From Archivesica marissinica (Eukaryota; Mollusca; Bivalvia; Venerida; Vesicomyidae), in contig CM026400.1 of NCBI GenBank assembly GCA_014843695.1, positions 17,684,294 through 17,748,293 of the forward strand: a stretch of DNA of 64,000 nucleotides, given 5' to 3'. The notes below the pieces were generated by a model. It made no database searches and had not been told where the DNA came from. It was given only the letters and a program-made list of their open reading frames with translations. Of the stretch, positions 45,009-54,332 are shown piece after piece. The first letter of the stretch is position 1. Every line of letters starts with the position of its first letter. The position numbers and the translations under genes are program-made.

Positions 45009-48000
45009 GTAAGCAGGGATCCAGCAAGATACCTCGGTGTGTCTAGTGGAACGAGTTAGGAACCAGACATGCATAGATTATGACATTGGTAAGCAGAGAT
45101 CCAGCAAGATATCTCAATGTGTCTAGTGGAACGAGTTGGGAGCCAGGCACGCATAGATTATGGTACAGGTAAGCAGGGATCCAGCAAGATACCTGTGTGT
45201 CTAGTGGAACGAGTTAAAAGTTAATTAAAGTAACAAAATGTACTGACAGAGTGTGTATATTTGACAGGTCATGAGTTGGCATTTGCTGCATTCCTGTTTT
45301 GTTTCTACAAGATTGGTGTACTGAAAGAGTCAGATGCCCAGGGGCTTGTTCTAAAGGTATTCATGAAGTAAGTATTAACAGGTAATGTTTGTAGTGATTT
45401 TTTAATTCTTCCATCATAATACATATGGTTGGGGTAGTGTGATGTCCTTGGGGATAGAATTTTTTTTAAAATTAATGTCTTTCTGATCAGACTATGAACC
45501 AAGATCTCCTGTGCGTTATTCAGGCACTCAAAATGACCCAAGCACCCTGGTCACTATGTCCATCTCACCTCTCTATGTCCATCTCACCTCTCCATCTCAC
45601 CTCTCTATGTCCATCTCACCTCTCTGTCCATCTCACCTCTATGTCCATCTCACCTCTATGTCTATCTCACCTCTCTGTCCATCTCACCTCTATATGTCCA
45701 TCTCACCTCTCTATGTCCATCTCACCTCTCTATGTCCATCTCACCTCTCTATGTCCATCTCACCTCTAATGTCCATCTCACCTCTATGTCCATCTCACCT
45801 CCTCTATGTCCATCTCACCTCTCTATGTCCATCTCACCTTTCTGTCCATCTCACCTCTCTATGTCCATCTCACCTCTATGTCCATCTCACCTCTCTATGT
45901 CCATCTCACCTCTCTGTCCATCTCACCTCTCTATGTCCATCTCACCTCTCTTACGTCCATCTCACCTCTCTATGTCCATCTCACCTCTCTGTCCATCTCA
46001 CCTCTCTATGTCCATCTCACCTCTCTATCCATCTCACCTCTCTATGTCCATCTCACCTCTCTTACGTCCATCTCACCTCTATGTCCATCTCACCTCTCTA
46101 TGTCCATCTCACCATCTCTTACGTCCATCTCACCTCTCTTATGTCCATCTCACCTCTCTATGTCCATCTCACCTCTCTATGTCCATCTCTCCTCTCTATG
46201 TCCATCTCACCAATATTTGACATAGTGTTTGGAGGGCACCGGCGGTCTTCCCCCATCAATATTTGACATAGTGTTTGGAGAGCACCGGCGGTCTTCCCCC
46301 GTCAATATTTGACAGTGTTTGGAGGGCACCGGCGGTCTTCCCCCGTCAATATTTGACATAGTGTTTGGAGGGCACCGGCGGTCTTCCCCCGTCAATATTT
46401 GACAGTGTTTGGAGGGCACCGGCGGTCTTCCCCCATCAATATTTGACAGTGTTTGGAGAGCACCGGCGGTCTTCCCCCGTCAATATTTGACATAGTGTTT
46501 GGAGGGCACCGGCGGTCTTCCCCGTCAATATTTGACAAAGTGTTTGGAGGGCACCGGCGGTCTTCCCGTCAATATTTGACAGTGTTTGGAGGGCACCGGC
46601 GGTCTTCCACCGTCAATATTTGACATAGTGTTTGGAGGGCACCGGCGGTCTTCCCCCATCAATATTTGACATAGTGTTTGGAGGGCACCGGCGGTCTTCC
46701 CCCGTCAATATTTGACATAGTGTTTGGAGGGCACCGGCGGTCTTCCACCGTCAATATTTGACATAGTGTTTGGAGGGCACTGGCGGTCTTCCCCCGTCAA
46801 TGTTTGACACAGTGTTTGGAGGGCACCGGCGGTCTTCCACCGTCAATATTTGACATAGTGTTTGGAGGGACTGGCGGTCTTCCCCCGTCAATATTTGACA
46901 TAGTGTTTGGAGGGCACCGGCGGTCTTCCCCCGTCAATATTTGACAGTGTTTGGAGGGCACCGGCGGTCTTCCCCGTCAATATTTGACAGTGTTTGGAGG
47001 GCACCGGCGGTCTTCCCCTGTCAATATTTGACATAGTGTTTGGGGGGCACCGGCGGTCTTCCCCCGTCAATATTTGACATAGTGTTTGGGGGGCACCGGC
47101 GGTCTTCCCCGTCAATATTTGACAGTGTTTGTAGGGCACCGGCGGTCTTCCCCCGTCAATATTTGACAGTGTTTGGAGGGCACGGTGGTCTTCCCCCGTC
47201 AATATTTGACAGTGTTTGGAGGGCACCGGCGGTCTTCCCCCGTCAATATTTGACAGTGTTTGGAGCACCGGCGGTCTTCCCGTCAATATTTGACATAGTG
47301 TTTGGAGAGCACCGGCGGTCTTCCCCCGTCAATATTTGACATAGTGTTTGGAGGGCACCGGCGGTCTTCCCCCGTCAATATTTGACATAGTGTTTGGAGG
47401 GCACCGGCGGTCTTCCCCTGTCAATATTTGACATAGTGTTTGGAGGGCACCGGCGGTCTTCCCCCGTCAATATTTGACAGTGTTTGGAGAGCACCGGCGG
47501 TCTTCCCCCGTCAATATTTGACAGTGTTTGGAGAGCACCGGCGGTCTTCATCCACCAATAACAACTAGAAAGTGGCTGTATGAACAAAGCTGTTGGTCTA
47601 ACTGAAAGGACAAAACCAAACCAGATTTTAGAAATACAGTCAAACCTGTCTTAAGCAGCCAGCCAAGGGAGTCAGAGAAAGTGGCGGCTTAGCACAGGTG
47701 GCTGCTTAATAGAGGTCAACTATATAATAAAACAACCAATTGGGAATCTGGAAACTTGCTGCTTAATACAGGTTGGCTGCTTAATTGAGGTGACCACTAA
47801 CACAGGTTTGACTGTATACATGTATGTCATTGTGTTACTGCTTGTGTCAATTTGGTTTAGAAATGTACATATATACTGAGTCAAAAAGGAAACGATACCT
47901 GGTGTTTATAATTTCAACATTTATTAAGAAAATTCTTTGAAAATTCATAAGATGATAGTCCAACATGTTTGAAAGAGGAGCACATAAAGCATAATGAGCC

Positions 48001-51000
48001 TCCGAAACTGTCTGCTGCGTGATGACGTAATTCGTCGGACAGGGGTCTAATGGAGTTTTCACACAGACGTCAATACCGAGTATGGGCACCATTTGCGTCT
48101 CTCACTGCAATGCACCGCCGTCGCATCGAACGGAAGAGTGTCTGAATCTCTTGCTGGTCAATATTTGTCCACTCCTGACGCAAAACATCCCTCAGTTGGT
48201 TTAACGTTACCGGTTGACGTCGTCTGACGCGGCGGTCTAACGTATCCCACAAATGTTCTATGGGTGACAAGTCTGGTGACAAAGCAGTAACCCCTGAGTC
48301 GATTTGCGACGTCACGCTGACGTAAACCGCCGTCAATCATGCCAATGGCACGCATTCTCTGATTGCGGTTTAGCCTAGGCATTTTGTTAGAAGTAACAAT
48401 GGGTATGTAAGGTGTTTTTCCTCGCTGATAATGCAATACTAGTACAATAAACCGGTTTTCCGCTTTTGTACATGTGTAGGAAGTTGTCTTTGTTGAGGAG
48501 CAATTGCAAATCGGAAATTCGGCGTTCCAGGATTATCGGGTGTTTATTTACCTGTGTTTATGGTTGGCTGACGTTGCAATAAGATACCCGGTACTGATAC
48601 GTAATAATATATTAAACCTTTCTATGGTTTTATCCGTTTTACGTCATTTTTAGTTTGGTATCGTTTCTTTTTTGACTCAGTATATGTCATTGTGTTACTG
48701 CTTGTGTCAATTTGGTTTAGAAATGTACATATATGTCATTGTGTTACTGCTTGTGTCAATTTGGTTTAGAAATGTACATGTATGTCATTGTGTTACTGCT
48801 TGTGTCAATTTGGTTTAGAAATGTACATGTATGTCATTGTGTTACTGCTTGTGTCAACTTGGTTTGTATTTAACAGATATATAGAACTGGTTCGTCACCT
48901 TCAAACGATATACAGAATGGAACCTGCGGGAAGTCAGGGAGTGTGGGCACTGGATGATCATCAATTTCTACCCTTCATATGGGGGTCGTCTCAACTGATA
49001 GGTAAGCTATGCCCCACCATCCCCTAAAGAAAGTAGGGTTTATTGTTTTGCTGGTGTTGGTCGGAAAGTCAGTCCTTAGATCTGTCTTGTCAGTATTTTT
49101 TGTATTCGATGGTTCGTCCGCAAGACTTAGACCCATACCTGTAAAACAGGAAATTATTTATTGCCAGGAACCGGCAGTGAAATGATGAAATCCTCGAGTC
49201 TAGCCTTGTAATTGATGAACATTGCAATCAATTGTGAGGAATAAAATGTTAACTTAGAAAGTGTTTTGCTTAGTTTCACGTGTTCACCTGTTGTATAATG
49301 TATGATTGTAATTGTGTTTATTTATACATAAACAATAAAATATGATTAGACTATAGTCACTATGCTGTACTACATACTACATGTATCATCATAACGGAAA
49401 GAAGCCTATAGGTGGAGACCGAGGAGTGATTTAGTTTATCTTTTCAACGATCTCATTTTGAAGTGAAATTAAACAATTCTGTAGAAGTATTTCCCGTGAT
49501 AGGTCGTAATGCTAAATGGAGCAATACCAAATCGCTTAGTGAGTTTCTCCAGAGATCCGAATGCTTTATGTTTAAACTTTATTTGTTTTACAACGATTGT
49601 GAAACAAGTTTTAACAACTTATATTAATCACTCTTTTTTGACCCGGATGAAAGCGTAAATATGGTCTTTTGTGTGATCTAGCAACCACCGTACCATCTTA
49701 CATGTCCAAATGCTAATTGGAGCAACGTTGAAATCACCATTTAGTGAATGTCTCCATAGATCGCAATGCTAAATGCAGCAACGTTGAAATCACCATTTAG
49801 TGAGTGTCGCCATAGATCACAATGCTAAATGGGGCAATGTTGAAATCACCATTTAGTGAGTGTCGCCATAGATCACAATGCTAAATGCAGCAACGTTGAA
49901 ATCACCATTTAGTGAATGTCTCCATAGATCGCAATGCTAAATGGAGCAACGTTGAAATCACCATTTAGTGAGTGTCTCCATAGATCAATGCTAAATGCAG
50001 CAACGTTGAAATCACCATTTAGTGAGTGTCGCCATAGATCACAATGCTAAATGGAGCAACGTTGAAATCACCATTTAGTGAATGTATCCATAGATCACAA
50101 TGCTAAATGGAGCATCGCAAAGCGACGTCATGTTATTTTGCATTATTATCCATGGTAAAATTGGCAAGATTGCCATTTCTGACTTTCAATGACAAAATAA
50201 AATGGTCGACCACCTCTATCTTTTTCTTCCTGTTGGTTTAAACAGTATTTATTCCAATACATTTACATGTATAGCACAAAAAATGTTACAAATTACATAA
50301 ATTATGAATGGTTTGGATTGAAAACTGATATTAATTCCTCTCCATTCCTGATATGGTGGTTTAGTTTTAAATATATTGATTTGTATTATGATAATATGAA
50401 CACCAGAAGGATATTGCACGGGTAGATGAGACTGATGTTAGTTGACCTTGATAATGCATTTATAACATCCACAAACAATGGCTTCTGTTCAAGCAGAATA
50501 TGCTTAGTATTGTATTGTTTACAGGTCATCCCAGGATATTTCCCAAGTCGTCTGTGAAACCAGATATTTATGAGAATTTTGCCAAAGATTTTATGTTCCT
50601 TGGTTGTATAAAATATATTAGTAAGGTAAGTATGCGATGGGTGGAGGATGGGAAGGGTTCACACATAGGTGGTACCAATCCAAGATAGTGTTTGTTACTT
50701 TCGCTTTTGTTGTCCCACTCGACGTCAGCCTCTGCTATAGATAATCTGCAGAACCACAGGATTAATTTGGAAGATGCAAATTATATCTTAAACAATTAAC
50801 ACTTTCATTCTCTTTCAAACGTCACCTAAATCTGACCACTCTCACCAACTTATGACAACTATCAAAATATTGAAAAATAGGATATGTTTAAAGCGAAATG
50901 ATTTTACAGACCGGTGTTATAAATTTGGATGGAGATATGGCTTTCCGACTGCTCATATGCCACATTTATACATTGCTTTTGTCTATTTATTTTTACACGT

Positions 51001-53487
51001 GTAAAAAAAAACAGTATATTTATTGTTTCGTGTTAAAACCAGTATATTTATTGTTTCATGTTAAAACCAGTATATTTATTGTTTCGTGTTAAAACCAGTA
51101 TATTTATTGTTTCGTGTTAAAACCAGTCTATTTATTTTTACACATTTAAAAAAACCAGTATATTTATTGTCACAGGTTTAAACCAGTATATTTATTGTTT
51201 CATGTTAAAACCAGTATATTTATTGTTTCATGTTAAAACCAGTATATTTATTGTTTCATGTTAAAACAAGTATATTTATTGTTTCGTGTTAAAACCAGTA
51301 TATTTATTGTTTCATGTTAAAACCAGTATATTTGTTGTTTCATGTTAAAACCAGTCTATTTGTTGTTTCGTGTTAAAACCAGTCTATTTATTTTTACACA
51401 TTTAAAAAAACCAGTATATTTATTGTCACAGGTTTAAACCAGTATATTTATTGTTTCATGTTTAAACCAGTATATTTATTGTTTCATGTTAAAAATCCAG
51501 TTTATTGATTACAGGTTAAAACCAGTTCCATATTGTTTCATGTTAAAACCAGTCTATTTAATTTTACAGGTTTAAACCAGTCTATTTAATTTTACAGATT
51601 AACACCAGTCTATTATTTTCACAGGTTAAAATCACTGTATTTATTGTTACAGGTTAAAACAGGTCCATTTGCGGAACATTCTAACCAGCTGTGGAACATC
51701 AGTGCAGTACCAAAGTGGGATAAAGTCAACTCGGGGCTGGTGAAAATGTATAAAGCAGAGGTATGCATACATACATTCTGTCCACCTCCGTGGTCGAGTG
51801 GTTAAGGCCTCTGACTTGTATACCACTGTAACCTATTATCACTGATGGTCACTGGTTCGGACCCCGCTCAGGCTGTGTCTCTTTATATGAAATAATTGGC
51901 AGTTTCTTACGGAGGTTGGTGCACCAAGTACTGGTTAGCCGCTGAAGCCTGCCAATGAAAGGTGTTGTTAAGTAAAACTGCCGCCGATCAAATGGGCACC
52001 TGGTAGCGACGTTAAATTAACTTTATTGATGAGTTTGTAAATATATATACACCTAAAGGGACGTAATTTACAAATAGTACTTCAGTTGTCAGATCTACAA
52101 GATTTTACCGAAAAAATGTGAATAATTAATTATTGAAAAATTTAAGATAAACATTCATGCGAGTAAGTTATCCCGCTGGGTTGCGGGTGGTTGGTGGTTC
52201 TACCCCTCCGTTGCCTGAAGTACTGCTCGCTAGGGCATCCGGGGTCTTCTTCCAGAACATAGCAGTTAGAGTCGACGTATGACCTAAATTGTTAAACTTT
52301 TAACCCCTCCCAAAAAAACAATTCTAACCAATCATACGCTGCATATAGTATCCCAGCATGTAAAACATTCTAACCAATCATACACTGCATAGAGTATCCC
52401 AGCATGCTAAACATTCTAACCAACCATACACTGCATATAGTATCCCAGCATGCAAAACATTCTAACCAATCATACACTGCATATAGTATCTCAGCATGCT
52501 AAACATTCTAACCAATCATACACTGCATATAGTATCCCAGCATGCAAAACATTCTAACCAATCATACACTGCATAGAGTATCCCAACATACTAAATATTC
52601 TAACCAATCATACACTACATAGAGTATCCCAGCATGCTAAACATTCTAACCAATCATACACTGCATAGAGTATCCCAGCATGCTAAATATTCTAACCAAT
52701 CATACACTACATAGAGTATCCCAGCATGCTAAATATTCTAACCAATCATACACTACATAGAGTATCCCAGCATGCTAAACATTCTAACCAATCATACACT
52801 ACATAGAGTATCCCAGCATGCAATACATTCTAACCAATCATACACTACATAGAGTATCCCAGCATGCAAACATTCTAACCAATCATACACTACATAGAGT
52901 ATCCCAGCATGCTAAATATTCTAACCAATCATACACTACATAGAGTATCCCAGCATGCAATACATTCTAACCAATCATACACTACATAGAGTATCCCAGC
53001 ATGCTAAACATTCTAACCAATCATACACTGCATAGAGTATCCCAGCATGCTAAATATTCTAACCAATCATACACCACTACATAGAGTATCCCAGCATGCA
53101 AAACATTCTAACCAATCATACACTGCATAGAGTATCCCAGCATGCAAAACATTCTAACCAATCATACACTACATAGAGTATCCCAGCATGCAATACAATC
53201 ATACACTACATAGAGTATCCCAGCATACTAAACATTCTAACCAATCATACACTGCATAGAGTATCCCAGCATGCTAAACATTCTAACCAATCATACACTA
53301 CATAGAGTATCCCAGCATGCAATACATTCTAACCAATCATACACTACATAGAATATCCCAGCATGTAAACCATTCTAACAAATCACAATTTAAGACTTAT
53401 GCATATTTTCTGCAGGTGCTGGCCAAGTTTCCTGTGATACAACACTTCCTGTTCGGTAGTCTACTCAGTATCAAACCTGCAACCTGA
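44891..53487 (+). CDS. PTPA: PTPA, PP2A phosphatase activator (3' six exons)
   Basis: Spliced exons 44891-45008, 45268-45367, 48877-49001, 50525-50625, 51653-51760 and 53416-53487 total 624 nt, in phase throughout, giving 207 residues and TGA. All introns are GT-AG. PTPA (PPP2R4) is a cytosolic/nuclear activator of protein phosphatase 2A with ATP-dependent peptidyl-prolyl isomerase activity, helping load catalytic metals (knowledge). Diagnostic blocks are RIDYGTGHE, YRMEPAGSQGVWALDDHQFL, PFIWGSSQLI, KTGPFAEHSNQLWNIS and KFPVIQHFLFGSLL. Usual length is about 320-360 residues, so roughly the N-terminal third is missing. It differs from the usual VWGLDDFQFLPF at two positions (Ala for Gly, His for Phe). 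Introns are filled with minisatellites and MITEs. A family 1 SINE about 750 bp downstream supplies AATAAA (54236-54244), a possible polyadenylation signal. Confidence 0.95.
45009..45215 (+). repeat. 80-bp tandem copies of the exon A end and its splice donor
   Basis: Potential donors GGTAAGCAG occur at 45008, 45088 and 45168, exactly 80 bp apart. The two copies after exon A repeat TCTAGTGGAACGAGTT, GGAACCAGACA.GCATAGATT and AT with the donor. In the exon frame they are open (SVCLVERVRNQTCIDYD; SMCLVERVGSQARIDYGTG). A third partial copy ends near 45215. They lack a good polypyrimidine tract and are probably not exons. Confidence 0.9.
45268..45367 (+). CDS. PTPA: PTPA exon B
   Basis: Acceptor TATATTTGACAG, donor AA|GTAAGT. 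It encodes (G)HELAFAAFLFCFYKIGVLKE and SDAQGLVLKVFM, the helical stretch after RIDYGTG. Phase 2 entry and two leftover bases match exons A and C. Confidence 0.94.
45555..46210 (+). repeat. minisatellite, 18-20-bp unit, about 36 copies
   Basis: Unit CTATGTCCATCTCACCTCT with length variation. In the PTPA B-C intron. Open frames such as MSISPLYVHLTS on the + strand are repeat artefacts. The array passes straight into the 46-bp array. Confidence 0.97.
46211..47550 (+). repeat. minisatellite, 41/46-bp unit, about 30 copies
   Basis: Unit AATATTTGACATAGTGTTTG then GAGGGCACCGGCGGTCTTCC and CCCGTC. A 41-bp form lacks ATAGT-like bases. GC-rich compared with its surroundings (CACCGGCGGT). In the PTPA B-C intron. 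Confidence 0.97.
47635..47816. mobile_element. pogo-like MITE in PTPA intron
   Basis: The ends are TACAGTCAAACCTGTCTTAA and, inverted, TACAGTCAAACCTGTGTTAG. The inner sequence has repeats of GGCTGCTTAAT. It is 182 bp including TA at both edges. No coding sequence. The terminal motif is close to that of the right end of 44305-44783. Confidence 0.8.
47874..48682 (-). mobile_element. Tc1/mariner-type element, internally deleted
   Basis: The ends CTGAGTCAAAAAGGAAACGA and, inverted, CTGAGTCAAAAAAGAAACGA continue with TACC and are flanked by TA on both sides. The element is about 805 bp and keeps only the start and end of its transposase, so it cannot move without a helper. It sits in the PTPA B-C intron in antisense orientation. 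Confidence 0.9.
48070..48400 (-). pseudogene. Tc1-like transposase, N- and C-terminal parts fused by deletion
   Basis: From about 48382 the - strand reads MPRLNRNQRMRAIGMIDGGL, a helix-turn-helix start. Shortly after, in another frame, SPDLSPIEHLWDTLDRRVRR and LRQEWTNIDQQEIQTLFRSM, IAVRDANGAHTRY follow; the SPDL.PIEHLWD block is the region of the third catalytic acidic residue. About 200 central residues with the first two acidic residues are gone. Confidence 0.9.
48877..49001 (+). CDS. PTPA: PTPA exon C (signature exon)
   Basis: Acceptor TTTGTATTTAACAG, donor G|GTAAGC. It encodes YIELVRHLQTIYRMEPAGSQ, then GVWALDDHQFLPFIWGSSQL and I. This carries the most conserved PTPA block (RMEPAGSQGVW.LDD.QFLPF), which lines the nucleotide/peptide groove in solved structures (knowledge). 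Confidence 0.97.
49002..49500. other. PTPA C-D intron, unique part
   Basis: AT-rich intron sequence with no recognised element. The donor at 49002 is followed by GTAAGCTATG. Confidence 0.55.
49501..50114 (+). repeat. minisatellite, ~56-bp unit, about nine copies, split by a SINE
   Basis: Unit CATAGATCACAATGCTAAAT, G.AGCAACGTTGAAATCACC, ATTTAGTGAGTGTC. The first diverged unit (49501-49565) is separated from the rest by a family 2 SINE fragment, so the array began before the SINE arrived. Confidence 0.92.
49570..49702 (-). mobile_element. SINE family 2 fragment inside the 56-bp array
   Basis: The - strand tail AATAAAGTTTAAAC, CTTGTTTCACAATCGTTG and GATTAATATAAGTTGTTAAA are present with part of the body. 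The tRNA-like head is missing. Confidence 0.87.
50525..50625 (+). CDS. PTPA: PTPA exon D
   Basis: Acceptor TTGTATTGTTTACAG, donor AAG|GTAAGT. It encodes (G)HPRIFPKSSVKPDIYENF and AKDFMFLGCIKYISK, equivalent to the usual HP.L.P..F.....V.....DYMFL.CI.FI segment. The DFMFL core is kept. Confidence 0.93.
50626..51008. other. PTPA D-E intron, unique part
   Basis: AT-rich intron without a recognised element, leading into the acceptor-like array at 51009. Confidence 0.5.
51009..51652 (+). repeat. minisatellite, ~28-bp unit resembling the exon E acceptor
   Basis: Unit CCAGTATATTTATTGTTTCA then TGTTAAAA, about 22 copies. Some units read TTATTGTCACAGGTTTAAAC or TTTACAGATTAACACC. The real exon E border reads TTATTGTTACAG|GTTAAAACAGG-like sequence at 51641-51663, so the border itself is the last unit of the array. 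Confidence 0.93.
51653..51760 (+). CDS. PTPA: PTPA exon E
   Basis: Acceptor TTTATTGTTACAG, donor GAG|GTATGC. It encodes VKTGPFAEHSNQLWNISAVP and KWDKVNSGLVKMYKAE in full codons, a near-exact match to the family consensus KTGPFAEHSNQLWNIS.VP.W.KVN.GL..MYKAE. Confidence 0.97.
51781..52026 (+). mobile_element. SINE family 3 in PTPA intron E-F
   Basis: The head is CCACCTCCGTGGTCGAGTGG with B box GGTTCGGACCCCGCTCAGG. The body has CTTACGGAGGTTGGTGCACC and the tail GGTAGCGACGTTAAATTAAC. It starts 20 bp after the exon E donor. Its tail resembles that of family 1. Confidence 0.92.
52186..52300 (+). mobile_element. SINE body fragment (possible)
   Basis: GGGTGGTTGGTGGTTCTACC and GTCGACGTATGACCTAAATT recur in altered form at 57130-57235 (GGTTGTTGGTTCTACCCAG; GGTCATATGACCTAAATAAA). 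This suggests an old interspersed element; no head is visible. Confidence 0.5.
52317..53380 (+). repeat. minisatellite, 47-bp unit, about 22 copies
   Basis: Unit ATTCTAACCAATCATACACT then (G/A)CATAGAGTATCCCAGCATGC and TAAAC. Contains GCATGC palindromes. Fills most of the PTPA E-F intron. AACATTCTAACCA in the unit is also found in exon E near 51675. Confidence 0.97.
53416..53487 (+). CDS. PTPA: PTPA exon F with stop codon
   Basis: Acceptor CATATTTTCTGCAG. It encodes VLAKFPVIQHFLFGSLLSIK and PAT, then TGA at 53485-53487. The KFPVIQHF.FGSLL block and the length of the tail match the usual PTPA C terminus. Confidence 0.96.
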   Translation: MLAKFPVIQHFLFGSLLSIKPAT

Positions 53488-53519
53488 CATGTCGGCTGAA
53501 AAACATTCCTAACCAATCC

Positions 53520-53782
53520 AGATATGATGGATCGTGTATTGGTGTTTGAGCAGCACATTTACTAGATATGATGGATCGTGTATTGGTGTTTGAGCAGCAC
53601 ATTTACCAGATATGATGGATCGTGTATTGGTGTTTGAGCAGCACATTTACTAGATATGATGGATCGTGTATTGGTGTTTGAGCAGCACATTTACCAGATA
53701 TGATGGATCGTGTATTGGTGTTTGAGCAGCACATTTACTAGATATGATGGATCGTGTATTGGTGTTTGAGCAGCACATTTAC
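53520..53782 (+). repeat. 44-bp minisatellite, about six copies
   Basis: Unit AGATATGATGGATCGTGTAT then TGGTGTTTGAGCAGCACATT and TAC(T/C). It starts 33 bp after the PTPA stop, so it would lie in the 3' UTR if transcription continues. Confidence 0.95.
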
Positions 53783-53807
53783 ATGTTAAAGCAGTATGTG
53801 TAAGCCA

Positions 53808-53968
53808 CATGTAAATGTTCAGTGATGTACTGTTTGGCTATACAGTCTGGCATGTAAATGTTCAGTGATGTACTGTTTGGCTATACAGTCTGGCATGTAA
53901 ATGTTCAGTGATGTACTGTTTGGCTATACAGTCTGGCATGTAAATGTTCAGTGATGTACTGTTTGGCA
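53808..53968 (+). repeat. 43-bp minisatellite, about four copies
   Basis: Unit CATGTAAATGTTCAGTGATG then TACTGTTTGGCTATACAGTC and TGG. Nearly perfect copies. Confidence 0.95.
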
Positions 53969-54075
53969 TGTGCTATAGATCACCTATAATAGTTCACATT
54001 CATAGTCAACAGTCCTGCAAGGATTACTTCCCTTGTACTGTAGCATTAACAATGAGAGGCCACTTGTCAACAACG

Positions 54076-54247
54076 AGATGGGATGTTAAACCGAGGTATC
54101 GTGTTGGTGCTTTACACCGTGCACGTAAAAGAACCAGAGGAGACTCTGGAATGGGTCTCATAAACTATCCTCCAAAATCTAAAATGACTAATATCTTCAG
54201 GAGGCGTCGCTCATATGGGCAACCGGTAGCGACGATAAATAAACGTA
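54076..54247 (+). mobile_element. SINE family 1, 5' truncated
   Basis: Begins at GAGATGGGATGTTAAACCGAGG in the body and runs to the tail GATAAATAAACGTAAAAC. The tRNA-like head is missing and a TCTGTCTGTATCATTGC-like stretch is deleted. AATAAA in the tail could serve as a poly(A) signal for PTPA (inference). Confidence 0.9.
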
Positions 54248-54332
54248 AAACATACACAACAACGGCCACTTGTGAGATTCCTAGAACTGGACATCCTATT
54301 CAGTGCAGTTATGATGGAATGTCTATGAATGT

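Larger units (their letters stand above)
47817..48866 (+). repeat. 50-bp minisatellite interrupted by a transposon
   Basis: Unit TGTATGTCATTGTGTTACTG then CTTGTGTCAATTTGGTTTAG and AAATGTACA. One copy lies at 47817-47871 and about four at 48683-48866, on either side of the Tc1-like element. The last copy ends about 10 bp before the exon C acceptor. Confidence 0.92.

Noticed and set aside
45494..46266. Frames of 91-251 codons rich in SPSHLSMSI
   Set aside because: Translation of the 18-20-bp intronic minisatellite; it starts in a PTPA intron.
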